A DNA stretch of 36,697 nucleotides from GWB1-39-12 sp964435575 (GCA_964435575.1 CAYSZS010000011.1:1-36697), one strand, 5' to 3'; positions 1 through 7,065 are shown, numbered from the stretch's first letter. Notes: generated by a model not told the origin, from the letters alone. Numbers and translations are program-made.

Positions 1-588
1 CTTGTCCCGAGAGCTGAGCTTGAAGGAGAAATGGGAGATGCGGTTATGGGAATGCAGGCCCGTCTTATGAGCCAAGCTTTGAGAAAGTTGACAGGAGCGA
101 TAAGTAAATCAAAAACGGTTCTTATTTTTACTAACCAGCTGCGCCAAAAAATCGGGGTTATGTTCGGAAATCCAGAGACAACTCCAGGGGGTCTTGCCCT
201 TAAGTTTTATTCTTCGGTGAGACTTGATATAAGACGCATAGAAGTTTTAAAAGACGGGGATTCTGTAATAGGCTCTCGCCATAGAGTGCGGGTTGTAAAA
301 AACAAAGTTGCGCCACCTCTTCGCGTTGCTGAACTGGACATTATGAACGAGGAGGGCATTTCTAAAACAGGAGGACTACTGGATGTTGCGGTTGACATGG
401 CTTTAATGGAAAAGAAAGGGTCGTTTTTTAATTATGACGGTAAGCCTTTGGCTCAAGGAAGAGAGGGTGCTAAAATGGCCTTGAGGGACGATAAAAAATT
501 AGCGGAAGAAATTGAAAGGAGAATAAGAGAGGCAGTTGCAGCTGGGAAAAAAGTGCCCAAAGAATTGGGAGAAGAAAAAGAGGAGTAA
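1..588 (+). CDS. recA: RecA recombinase, C-terminal part (5' end outside window)
   Basis: The reading frame is open from base 1, giving 195 residues that match the C-terminal half of RecA, the DNA-dependent ATPase that forms filaments on single-stranded DNA, carries out strand exchange and triggers LexA self-cleavage. The first visible residues (LVPRAELEGEMGD) are the L1 loop region. The L2 DNA-binding loop and its flanks follow (NQLRQKIGVMFGNPETTPGG), then the RLDIRR strand and the small C-terminal domain. The tail is short and acidic (GEEKEE), as in many RecA proteins. The Walker A and most of the core lie upstream of the window. The ATG at 31 is internal, not the start. recX follows after 65 bp, the usual recA-recX pairing. 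Confidence 0.97.
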   Translation, partial: LVPRAELEGEMGDAVMGMQARLMSQALRKLTGAISKSKTVLIFTNQLRQKIGVMFGNPETTPGGLALKFYSSVRLDIRRIEVLKDGDSVIGSRHRVRVVKNKVAPPLRVAELDIMNEEGISKTGGLLDVAVDMALMEKKGSFFNYDGKPLAQGREGAKMALRDDKKLAEEIERRIREAVAAGKKVPKELGEEKEE

Positions 589-589
589 A

Positions 590-655
590 ATAGTTAAATA
601 GCTGAATGGTTGAATGGTTTCCTCTAACCATCTAGCCATATAACTATCTAACTAT
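590..655. repeat. 30-bp imperfect inverted repeat in the recA-recX gap
   Basis: Left arm 590-619 and right arm 626-655 pair at 23 of 30 positions around a 6-nt loop. Each arm is made of degenerate octamers; the right one reads CTAACCAT, CTAGCCAT, ATAACTAT, CTAACTAT. The right arm runs through the first two bases of the recX start codon, so the hairpin would hold the recX start in a stem. No T-tract follows, so it is not a classical terminator. Confidence 0.75.
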
Positions 656-1301
656 GTCGATTATTACTTCCATAAAGCCCCAGAAGAACCCTTCGACTTC
701 GCTCAGGGCTAGTAAGCGTGTGAATATTTATTTAGATGGGAAATTCGGATTCGGTCTAGATCTAGGTAACTTTGTAAAACTGGGGTTAAAAATTGGACAA
801 GATTTGACCGAGAAACAAATAGAGGAAATTGTCAAGAAGGATGAATTTCAAAGAGTTTACGATAAGATTTTAAGATTTGGAAGTTTAAGACCTCGTTCAG
901 AAAAAGAATACAGAGATTGGCTTAGAAAGCATAGAGTTCACGAAAGTTTACATGAAGAACTGTTTAATAGACTCGCGCGGTTAGATTTTCTTAACGATAA
1001 AAAATTTGCTTCCTGGTGGGTGGGACAAAGATTGCAGTTTAAGTTTAAGTCTAAGAGGGAATTAATACAAGAATTACGATTAAAAGGAATTTCAAAAGAT
1101 ATTATTGAAGATATTCTTTCGGAAACACAAGTTGACGAGGTGGCGGTGGCGAAAAAACTGATATATAAGAAAAAATATATGTGGGAAAGATTGGATGATT
1201 TTTCCGCGCGTAAAAAAAAGTCTGAATTTTTAGCAAGAAAGGGATTTGATTGGGATGTAATTAATAAGATAATTAAAAATAATTCTTTTGAAGATTATTA
1301 A
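654..1301 (+). CDS. recX: RecX regulatory protein
   Basis: The 215-residue product resembles RecX, an all-helical protein of three-helix repeats that binds the RecA filament groove and limits filament growth and activity. The N-terminus has the family opening (ITSIKPQK ... RVNIYLDGKFGFGL), and the following helices include SEKEYRDWLRK and LARLDFLNDKKFASWWV. It lies directly downstream of recA. The start at 654 is chosen because it precedes the conserved opening; no Shine-Dalgarno is visible and the ATG sits at the end of the hairpin arm at 626-655. Residues 12-20 (NPSTSLRAS) interrupt the usual short link between the PQK motif and RVNIYLDG and are encoded by a palindrome-family repeat, so this segment looks like an in-frame insertion. 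Confidence 0.9.
   Translation: MSIITSIKPQKNPSTSLRASKRVNIYLDGKFGFGLDLGNFVKLGLKIGQDLTEKQIEEIVKKDEFQRVYDKILRFGSLRPRSEKEYRDWLRKHRVHESLHEELFNRLARLDFLNDKKFASWWVGQRLQFKFKSKRELIQELRLKGISKDIIEDILSETQVDEVAVAKKLIYKKKYMWERLDDFSARKKKSEFLARKGFDWDVINKIIKNNSFEDY
689..708 (+). repeat. REP-like half-palindrome inserted in recX
   Basis: CCTTCGACTTCGCTCAGG (690-707) lies inside the recX reading frame. It matches 17 of 18 bases of the reverse complement of the 3' arm of the hairpin at 12550-12590 in the RNase P RNA gene, so the two belong to the same repeat family. Here only one arm of the larger palindrome is present. Confidence 0.7.
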
Positions 1302-1341
1302 ATTATTGACCGACGGACAATATACCTGTAAAATTGGGATT

Positions 1342-1434
1342 AGGAGAATGGAAAATATGGTTGTAAGAACCTTTTTTGATATCAGCTTTGCAACCTCACC
1401 GCTTAATTTTTAAGCGGTAGCTTCCATTACTCCT
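1342..1434 (+). promoter_or_regulatory. Candidate structured RNA element upstream of rny
   Basis: In the 174-bp recX-rny spacer, AGGAGAATGGAA (1342-1353) can pair with TTCCATTACTCCT (1422-1434), enclosing a perfect 9-bp hairpin (ACCGCTTAA, loop TTT, TTAAGCGGT, 1398-1418). GGTTG at 1359-1363 can pair either with AACC at 1368-1371, which is followed by six T residues, or with CAACC at 1391-1395; the choices are exclusive. This is the shape of a cis-regulatory leader for RNase Y. I do not recognise a known riboswitch class. Confidence 0.4.
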
Positions 1435-1475
1435 TTGGAGAAATCCTAAGCACGAATTTCGAAACATTAAATAAT

Positions 1476-2720
1476 ATGACAACAGACGATATTAAAGTAT
1501 TAATTGAAGATTTGCGCAAAGATAGAGAAAATCTTGGGAAAAAAGAGGAAAGAATCAAAAAACTCGAAGAGGAGCTTAAAGAACAGCTTTCCAAAGTTTC
1601 GAAGATGACAGTTGACGAGGCGAAAAAGATCTTACTTACCGAAGTTGAAAAAGACCTTAAGGAAGAAATTGCAAAGCGCATAAGGCGCGCAGAAGAAAGG
1701 GTTCAGCAAGAGGTAAAAGAGAAAGCTCGCGAGATCTTGTCCGACGCAATGCGGCATGGTGCAACCCAATACACCGCCGAGTATACGGTTTCGACCGTCG
1801 AGGTTCCAAATGAAGAAGTTAAAGGAAGAATAATCGGAGCACAAGGAAGAAATATTAGGGCATTTGAAAAAGAAACCGGGGTAGAACTTGAGATAGACGA
1901 AACAAATCAAATTAGACTTTCTTCATTTGATTCAATAAGGCGAGAGGTTGCGAAACGAGCGCTCCAGATTTTGATAAAGGATGCTAGGATTCAACCTTCG
2001 AGGATAGAAGAAGTTGTTCGTCAGACAAAAGCACAAATGGAAGATGTTTTACTGGAAGAAGGTAAAAAAATTTCGGAGGAGTGCGGAGTTTATAATCTTC
2101 CGACTGATATTTTAAAACTTATCGGGCGATATAAATTCAGGACTTCTTATGGCCAAAACCTAGGCCTTCATACTATCGAAGAAACTAAAATTGGTGTTGC
2201 AATAGCCAACGAAATCGGTGCAAACGTTGAAACCGTTCGGCTTGGGTGCCTACTTCATGATATTGGAAAAGTTGTGACTGATGAGGAAGGAACACATATT
2301 GATGCGGGTGTTGCAACTTTGAAAAAGTATGGATTTTCCAAAGAGGTTGTGAATGCCGTTGCCGAGCACCATGAGGATAAACCCTTTAGTTCGGTAGAAT
2401 CTGTGGTTGTTTGGATTGCAGACGCAATTTCTGGCTCCAGGCCAGGAGCTCGTTACGAACCGCATGAGGATTATGTAGACAGAATGAGCAAAATTGAGGA
2501 TATTGTAAAAACTTTCGCAGGTGTTGAATCGGTCTTTGCCTTTCAAGCAGGACGCGACGTTAGGGTTATTGTTTCGCCTGAAGAAGTTGACGATGATAGA
2601 TTGGTGATGTTGGCGCGCGACATTGCCAAGAAGCTTGAGAAAGAAGCGGAATATGCGGGGCAAATAAAAGTTACAGCGATAAGAGAAGTAAGAGCTTCGG
2701 AAACTACCGTTGCCAAGTAG
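1476..2720 (+). CDS. rny: Ribonuclease Y (no N-terminal membrane anchor)
   Basis: The 414-residue protein is RNase Y, the endoribonuclease that starts mRNA decay in many bacteria lacking RNase E. Residues 1-95 form a charged coiled coil. The KH domain follows with GRIIGAQGRN at 117-126, and then the HD phosphohydrolase domain with H232 (LHTIEE), the metal-binding pair H261-D262 (CLLHDIGK) and VWIADAISGSRPGAR near 312-326. Typical RNase Y is about 510-520 residues with an N-terminal transmembrane helix. Here the frame upstream of 1476 stays open only to a stop at 1404 and encodes no hydrophobic stretch, so the protein appears cytosolic or tethered by a partner. A possible structured leader lies just upstream. 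Confidence 0.93.
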   Translation: MTTDDIKVLIEDLRKDRENLGKKEERIKKLEEELKEQLSKVSKMTVDEAKKILLTEVEKDLKEEIAKRIRRAEERVQQEVKEKAREILSDAMRHGATQYTAEYTVSTVEVPNEEVKGRIIGAQGRNIRAFEKETGVELEIDETNQIRLSSFDSIRREVAKRALQILIKDARIQPSRIEEVVRQTKAQMEDVLLEEGKKISEECGVYNLPTDILKLIGRYKFRTSYGQNLGLHTIEETKIGVAIANEIGANVETVRLGCLLHDIGKVVTDEEGTHIDAGVATLKKYGFSKEVVNAVAEHHEDKPFSSVESVVVWIADAISGSRPGARYEPHEDYVDRMSKIEDIVKTFAGVESVFAFQAGRDVRVIVSPEEVDDDRLVMLARDIAKKLEKEAEYAGQIKVTAIREVRASETTVAK

Positions 2721-2767
2721 CAACTAAACGAAGATCGAAGTCGGAAGCGTGAAGTCTGATATGAGGT

Positions 2768-3282
2768 TTGAAGTTGGATGACTGAAAATTGATCGAATAT
2801 TACTTAAATTTTCTCCAATTATTACGAAGTTTAGTTAGTTTCATCCCCACAATTTCATATCTTTCTATTAGCTCATCAGCATAACCTTCTTTTTTAACAT
2901 AACCTTTGTACTTAGACAAAAGTAGATGGTTTACCGTTTCGCAACATTCGCCATATGCGTTTTTGAAATAATTTCTTAGTTCTTTAACAGACTCTCTCCT
3001 CGCCCAACCTTCGACTATTAAAGCTGGAACTGCACGACAATTTCTTTTCATTTGATCGACTAAGAGATATTTTTCATCTGGAGGGTAAGATTTGAGCAAT
3101 TCTTCTATCTCAAGTTGTAATTGAAAACTTTCTTGCCAGACTTCTAAATCCCTGAAGTTTCTGATTACTTTAATCTTATTACTAGATATTTTCTGAACGG
3201 TCATTTGATAGCATTATTCCATCTTCTGACTTCTATCTTCAATCCTCAATTCGATCTTCAGACCTCAGTCCTCCAACTTCAA
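2768..3282. mobile_element. Possible miniature cassette: inverted repeats around a four-helix-bundle gene
   Basis: TTGAAGTTGGATGACTGA (2768-2785) and TCAGTCCTCCAACTTCAA (3265-3282) are inverted copies with 17 of 18 matches, lying 14 bp downstream and 60 bp upstream of the coding sequence at 2800-3204. Beyond them both flanks (about 2731-2800 and 3205-3290) share the same degenerate word content (GAAGTC, TCTGA, GATCGAA). S23-type four-helix genes are known inside intervening sequences of 23S rRNA genes, so a gene-plus-terminal-repeat unit is plausible. No transposase and no target-site duplication were seen. Confidence 0.35.
2800..3204 (-). CDS. Four-helix-bundle protein, S23 / 23S rRNA intervening-sequence family
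   Basis: The 134-residue product has the family hallmarks: FRDLEVWQES near residues 17-26, a central AVPALIVEGWARRES stretch (about 58-72), and the YFKNAYGECCETVNHLLLSK helix (about 79-98). Related proteins form pentameric helical barrels and include Avd, the accessory protein of diversity-generating retroelements, but no reverse transcriptase or variable repeat lies nearby. The biochemical role of stand-alone copies is not known. The gene is alone, on the opposite strand to both neighbours, between rny and the pyrimidine operon, and is bounded by an inverted repeat. The 134-residue length is close to the family norm of about 115-130. Confidence 0.85.
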   Translation of the reverse strand: MTVQKISSNKIKVIRNFRDLEVWQESFQLQLEIEELLKSYPPDEKYLLVDQMKRNCRAVPALIVEGWARRESVKELRNYFKNAYGECCETVNHLLLSKYKGYVKKEGYADELIERYEIVGMKLTKLRNNWRKFK

Positions 3283-3293
3283 TTTTTTTATGG

Positions 3294-3322
3294 TTGACAA
3301 CGGGTGGCAATTAGTAAATACT
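3294..3322 (+). promoter_or_regulatory. Sigma-70-like promoter of the pyr operon
   Basis: A perfect -35 TTGACA (3294-3299) is followed after 17 bp by AATACT (3317-3322). A transcript would begin near 3329, only a few bases before the leader ORF at 3336. It is the only strong promoter in the spacer before pyrB. Confidence 0.6.
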
Positions 3323-3335
3323 ATATTTCTAAGAA

Positions 3336-3401
3336 ATGTCGAAAGTTTCCCTGAATTTCTTGGATAATAACCCACTGGAAAATGTGGGTTTTGTTTTTTA
3401 A
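3336..3401 (+). CDS. Candidate leader peptide of the pyr operon (21 codons)
   Basis: A short frame begins ATG TCG AAA at 3336 and ends with TAA at 3399-3401. It reads MSKVSLNFLDNNP then LENVGFVF. It covers the whole first terminator (3369-3399) and stops four bases before the stem of the second (3405). A ribosome following RNA polymerase closely would prevent the first hairpin. This is the geometry of the E. coli pyrBI attenuator, where UTP-sensitive pausing couples translation to readthrough. No Shine-Dalgarno is visible; the 5' leader would be very short. Confidence 0.4.
   Translation: MSKVSLNFLDNNPLENVGFVF
3369..3399 (+). terminator. Intrinsic terminator 1 in the pyr leader
   Basis: AACCCAC (3369-3375) pairs with GTGGGTT (3384-3390) over an 8-nt loop, followed by a T-rich run TTTTGTTTTTT. 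It lies inside the candidate leader ORF and downstream of the TTGACA promoter, so it fits attenuation better than termination of an upstream gene, which is on the other strand. Confidence 0.75.
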
Positions 3402-3404
3402 CAA

Positions 3405-3427
3405 AGAGCCGCAAGGCTCTTTTTTTT
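3405..3427 (+). terminator. Intrinsic terminator 2 in the pyr leader
   Basis: AGAGCC (3405-3410), a GCAA tetraloop of the GNRA type, and GGCTCT (3415-3420) are followed by seven more T residues. It ends ten bases before the pyrB ATG at 3438, so any pyrB transcript from the upstream promoter must read through it. Confidence 0.8.
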
Positions 3428-3437
3428 AAGCAACAAC

Positions 3438-4454
3438 ATGGCTTTACCACTAGATTTTGATCCGAGACAAAGAGGAACACCCGACTTTCTTTATCACTCA
3501 GCAGAACACTTGAATGGAAATTTGAAAGGCAAAGATATTCTCTCAGTTCATCAATTTGATACGGTTACTCTGGATTACATATATTCTTGGAGTCAAGAAA
3601 TGGCTGCTATAGTAAATAGGGGTTATAGGGCTGATTGGCTTAGCCGCAAAATACTAGTCAATTTGTTTTATGAGCCCTCTACACGCACATCATCTTCGTT
3701 TACCTCAGCAATGGAGCGACTGGCAGGAAGTGTAATCCCAATAAATGAAGTAAAATATTCATCTGTTGAGAAGGGAGAAGATTTGGAAGATACAGTGCGA
3801 ACACTTGAATGTTATGCGGATGTCATAGTTCTACGTCATCCTGAAATAGGTTCAGCGGCAATAGCAGCAGAGGCAGTGTCAGTGCCATTGATAAACGCCG
3901 GCGATGGTGTTGGTGAGCATCCAACCCAAGCGCTTTTGGATTATGTTACGGTTAGAAAAGAGCAAGGAAGAGTGGATGACCTTACAGTTACAATGCTCGG
4001 AGATATGAAGCATGGACGAACCGTTCATTCGTTAGCAAGACTTCTTTCTCTTTATGAAGTCAAGCTAAATTATGTTTCGCCTGAAATATTAAGAATGCCT
4101 CCCGAAATTATTGAAGAACTTAGTGCTAAAGGCGCAGAGCAGTCGGAATATGAAGATTTAGCCGAAGTTCTACCTGAAACTGATGTGTTATATGTGACAA
4201 GGGTACAGAAGGAGAGATTTGATGATCCCACTGTTTATGAATCTGTAAAAGGGCTTTACGTTGTTACACCCGAAACACTACAAGCTGGCAAAGAGTCTCT
4301 CACAATTATGCATCCTCTGCCAAGGGTTGGAGAGATTTTAAAATCAGTTGATAGTTATACTCATAACGCTGCATATTTCAGGCAAATGGATAATGGCTTA
4401 CATGTCAGAATGGTTCTTTTAGCGGGGGTCTTAGGAAAGCTACCGACGACATAG
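3438..4454 (+). CDS. pyrB: Aspartate carbamoyltransferase catalytic subunit
   Basis: The 338-residue enzyme transfers the carbamoyl group from carbamoyl phosphate to L-aspartate, the first committed step of de novo pyrimidine synthesis. The carbamoyl-phosphate loop STRTS is at 81-85 within FYEPSTRTSSSF. The mobile-loop lysine lies in SSVEKGEDLEDT near 109-120, HPTQALLD near 160-168, and MHPLPR near 291-296. About 30 extra N-terminal residues precede the usual start region (GKDILSVHQF). No regulatory subunit pyrI and no carbamoyl phosphate synthetase genes are in the window. It is first in the pyr cluster; a 66-bp gap with its own promoter-like site separates it from pyrE. Confidence 0.96.
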   Translation: MALPLDFDPRQRGTPDFLYHSAEHLNGNLKGKDILSVHQFDTVTLDYIYSWSQEMAAIVNRGYRADWLSRKILVNLFYEPSTRTSSSFTSAMERLAGSVIPINEVKYSSVEKGEDLEDTVRTLECYADVIVLRHPEIGSAAIAAEAVSVPLINAGDGVGEHPTQALLDYVTVRKEQGRVDDLTVTMLGDMKHGRTVHSLARLLSLYEVKLNYVSPEILRMPPEIIEELSAKGAEQSEYEDLAEVLPETDVLYVTRVQKERFDDPTVYESVKGLYVVTPETLQAGKESLTIMHPLPRVGEILKSVDSYTHNAAYFRQMDNGLHVRMVLLAGVLGKLPTT

Positions 4455-4472
4455 ATAGGCAAGTTTTTAACC

Positions 4473-4500
4473 TTGACTTTTTATAGTTTTTAACTATAGC
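4473..4500 (+). promoter_or_regulatory. Possible internal promoter before pyrE
   Basis: TTGACT (4473-4478) and TATAGC (4495-4500) are spaced by 16 bp, 20 bp before the pyrE ATG at 4521. A perfect 7-bp inverted repeat (TATAGTT, TTT, AACTATA, 4482-4498) overlaps the spacer and -10, which could serve as an operator. Confidence 0.4.
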
Positions 4501-4520
4501 TTGTTTAAATATATTTAGCA

Positions 4521-5288
4521 ATGCTGTTACAAGAAGGTTTTAATCAAGATTGGAGAAGTGAAGTTGGGAAGTTAATTGATACGGAGCAAAGATTTTCTGA
4601 AGAAGATATTTGCAGAGTAATTCTTAATTCAGGTGCGGTCGAAATTCGGGATGTTGGTGCAGGAGAAGAGCCATTTCTTTACAGTTCAGGATATTGGGGT
4701 CCAGGCTATGTAAACATAAAAGGCTTAGTTGGACAAGAGGAAGTATTTAAATTTCTTGTAAAGCAAGAAGCTTTGAAATTAGTAGACTCTGGGACTCCTT
4801 TTGATTTTATAGCAGGAAATGCGACTGGTGGAATGATTCCAGCTTATCAACTTAGAGAGGATTTACAGGATTTGACAGGTCGGAGGATTCCTTATGTTTA
4901 TGTGAGAGGTGCTCGCAAGCAGATGGGACACCGTGAACATATTACTGGTATAGACGGGCCTTACACCCCCCCCGGTTCAAGGGCTTTAGTGGTTGAGGAG
5001 CTAATAAACTTTGCTCAAACAACTACGAACTCTGCCTTGGTCTTAAGGCGAGAAGGTCGTGTGGCTGATGACGCTGCTACAATTCTCCATTACATGAATC
5101 CTAAAGCACTAAGCTTACTGAAGGAAACGGAGGTTAATGTTGTTCAATTGACAACTCTGCCTAAACTACTTGAAGTTGCAGAGTTAGAAGGCAAGTTTAG
5201 CCCTCGAGCAATAAATGATTACAAATCTTTTTTGGATGACCCTCCTGCTTGGCAAGAACAAAGAGGATTAAAATCTGTTCAACTTTGA
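4521..5288 (+). CDS. pyrE: Orotate phosphoribosyltransferase, divergent PRPP loop
   Basis: The 255-residue protein belongs to the type I phosphoribosyltransferases and fits OPRT, which joins orotate to PRPP to give OMP. Support comes from ILNSGAVEIRDVG ... FLYSSGYWGPGYVNIKG (33-67), the flexible-loop lysine region VRGARKQMGHREHITG (128-143), and the PRPP-binding strand ALVVEEL (155-161). The PRPP loop after the two acidic residues reads INFAQTT, where canonical OPRTs have (I/T)TTGGS/T, so the glycine pair is missing. It sits between pyrB and pyrF, with a 1-bp gap to pyrF. The operon position makes OPRT the best call, but kinetics or substrate may differ. Confidence 0.85.
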   Translation: MLLQEGFNQDWRSEVGKLIDTEQRFSEEDICRVILNSGAVEIRDVGAGEEPFLYSSGYWGPGYVNIKGLVGQEEVFKFLVKQEALKLVDSGTPFDFIAGNATGGMIPAYQLREDLQDLTGRRIPYVYVRGARKQMGHREHITGIDGPYTPPGSRALVVEELINFAQTTTNSALVLRREGRVADDAATILHYMNPKALSLLKETEVNVVQLTTLPKLLEVAELEGKFSPRAINDYKSFLDDPPAWQEQRGLKSVQL

Positions 5289-5289
5289 C

Positions 5290-5988
5290 ATGTCTGAAAG
5301 ACTTTTATATGTTGCATTAGATCTAAACGAACAAGGGAAAAACTTATCGTTAGCAGAGCAGTTAGCCGAAGTTGGCGGGCAATTTGGATATAAAATCAAT
5401 GCGGATCATTACAGTCTGTGGGGGTTACCCTATGTTCAAGAGCTTCAAAGACACAGGAGACCAATTTTTGTTGATCTTAAGTTGAATAATGGTCCCCGCA
5501 CTATGACCAGAATCCTCGCACCCCTGGCTGAAACGGGGGTTAACCATAGCAATGTTTGGGCACTAGCAGAAAGATTAATCACGCCTACGGTTGAAGCATT
5601 AAGACAAATAGAAGGAAGCCAATTGAAAGTTTTGGGAGTTACAGTAACTTCTAGATTTGACGAAGAATATTGTCAAAGACATTTTGGTCGTTCTCTTGAC
5701 GCTACTGTTAAACACTTTACGGAAGTTGCTCTGGATGTTGGTTGTGATGGAGTAATTCTACCCGGAACCTGCCTTAGTGCGATAAGAGATATAGAAACAG
5801 TAAAATTGGTTTCCGGTGTTCGCCCTCTTGGTTTAGTTGGCGACTCCGCACAGCAAAGAGAAGTTATAACTCCGCAGGAGGCTATTGCGAACGGTGCAAA
5901 TATACTAGTTTGTGGAAGTCCCATTTATAAATCAGCAAATCCTGTAGTTGCACTGGAAACAATTCTTTCTCAAATGGCAGTGAATTAA
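5290..5988 (+). CDS. pyrF: Orotidine 5'-phosphate decarboxylase-like protein, altered catalytic residues
   Basis: The 232-residue TIM barrel matches the OMP decarboxylase family, which converts OMP to UMP. K35 (GYKINAD) and the Asp-x-Lys pair D62/K64 (FVDLKL) are in place, as is the ending ITPQEAIANGANILVCGSPI (193-212). Two usually invariant residues are changed. The second catalytic Asp of DLKxxD is Asn67 (DLKLNNGP), and the phosphate-gripping Arg of GRPI is Ser210 (GSPI). The LTS motif appears as VTS (119-121). One base separates it from pyrE and one from pyrC, so translation is coupled in an operon. It may be a divergent OMPDC or a related decarboxylase. Confidence 0.75.
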   Translation: MSERLLYVALDLNEQGKNLSLAEQLAEVGGQFGYKINADHYSLWGLPYVQELQRHRRPIFVDLKLNNGPRTMTRILAPLAETGVNHSNVWALAERLITPTVEALRQIEGSQLKVLGVTVTSRFDEEYCQRHFGRSLDATVKHFTEVALDVGCDGVILPGTCLSAIRDIETVKLVSGVRPLGLVGDSAQQREVITPQEAIANGANILVCGSPIYKSANPVVALETILSQMAVN

Positions 5989-5989
5989 G

Positions 5990-7063
5990 ATGACTGCGGA
6001 ATACCAAAAAATTCCCGCCCTTGTTGATCCACATGTTCACCTTCGAGAACCTGGTGCAACACAAAAAGAAGATTTTGAAACTGGAACTATGGCTGCAATT
6101 GCTGGTGGGTACGGAATTGTTTTAGATATGCCTAATAATCCAGAGCCGACAGTTTTTCCAGAAGCGCTTCAAAGAAAAATCGAGCTAGCGGGAAATAGGA
6201 TTTATTGCGACGTTGGTTTTCATTTTGGTGCAACAGCGCAAGGCGTGGAATACTTTGAAGTCGTTAAAGATCAAGTTTTTGGGCTAAAAGTTTACATGAA
6301 TCATACAACTGGCCCACTTTTAATAGAAGATATGAGAGAATTGCGAAAAATTTTTTCAAAATCACCGAGAGAAAAACCTATCTTAGTCCACGCCGAAGGG
6401 GATACTTTGAAAAAAGCAATTTCTTTGGCTAGACAATATGAAGTCGGATTACACGCTTGCCATGTTTCGACTGAGCGCGGAATCGAAGCAATAAGAAAAG
6501 CAAAAGAAGAAGGGTTAAGGGTGACTTGTGAAGTTACACCGCATCATTTGTACTTTACCGAGGATGACGCGACTGCTTTAGGACCGTTTGGAATAATGAG
6601 GCCCCCCTTAGGGAGTGAAATAGACAGACGAGCTTTATGGAAAAATTTAAAAGAGGGTGTAGTCGATATGATAGCCACAGATCATGCTCCCCATACAATT
6701 GAGGAGAAATTATCGGATAACCCCCCTTTCGGTGTACCCGGGCTGGAAACTACATTACCTCTTTTTTTAACTTCAGTTGCCGATGGGCAATTAACTCTTG
6801 ATGAGGTAGTGAGATTAACCTCAACAAATCCTAGAAAAATTTTTGGATTACCCAAAGCAACTGAGGAATCATATGTGCTATTAGATTTAGAACAGAAAGG
6901 CATAATTACTTCTGACAATCTGAAAACGAAATGTGGTTGGACACCATTTGATGGGGTAAGGATAACCGGAAGAATTGCAGAAGTAGTTTTTGAAGGGGCA
7001 ACAGTTTATGACGGAGAAAATATTGTTGGCGAACCGAGAGGAAAAGTTATTTTCCCTAGTTGA
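5990..7063 (+). CDS. pyrC: Dihydroorotase, class I
   Basis: The 357-residue amidohydrolase cyclises carbamoyl aspartate to dihydroorotate. The zinc ligands are visible: H15 and H17 in DPHVHLREPG, the carboxylated lysine K100 in FGLKVYMN, H134 in VHAEGD, H158 in HACHVS, and the catalytic D231 in ATDHAPH. A substrate-binding MPNN motif is at 47-50. DPHVHLREPG and the 357-residue length put it nearer the class I (bacillus-type) group than the E. coli enzyme. It is packed 1 bp after pyrF and 2 bp before pyrD. The short N-terminus lacks the outer beta-sandwich strand seen in longer relatives, which is common in small dihydroorotases. Confidence 0.94.
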   Translation: MTAEYQKIPALVDPHVHLREPGATQKEDFETGTMAAIAGGYGIVLDMPNNPEPTVFPEALQRKIELAGNRIYCDVGFHFGATAQGVEYFEVVKDQVFGLKVYMNHTTGPLLIEDMRELRKIFSKSPREKPILVHAEGDTLKKAISLARQYEVGLHACHVSTERGIEAIRKAKEEGLRVTCEVTPHHLYFTEDDATALGPFGIMRPPLGSEIDRRALWKNLKEGVVDMIATDHAPHTIEEKLSDNPPFGVPGLETTLPLFLTSVADGQLTLDEVVRLTSTNPRKIFGLPKATEESYVLLDLEQKGIITSDNLKTKCGWTPFDGVRITGRIAEVVFEGATVYDGENIVGEPRGKVIFPS

Positions 7064-7065
7064 TT

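Noticed and set aside
2800..3204. Avd accessory gene of a diversity-generating retroelement
   Set aside because: The fold family fits, but no reverse transcriptase, template repeat or variable repeat is visible on either side.
3331..3360. PyrR-binding loop in the pyr leader
   Set aside because: A weak hairpin AAGAAAT/ATTTCTT exists but its loop does not contain the PyrR consensus; leader-peptide attenuation fits better.
7060..7065. TTG start of pyrD overlapping the pyrC stop
   Set aside because: ATG at 7066 gives the usual class 2 N-terminus and a clean 2-bp gap.
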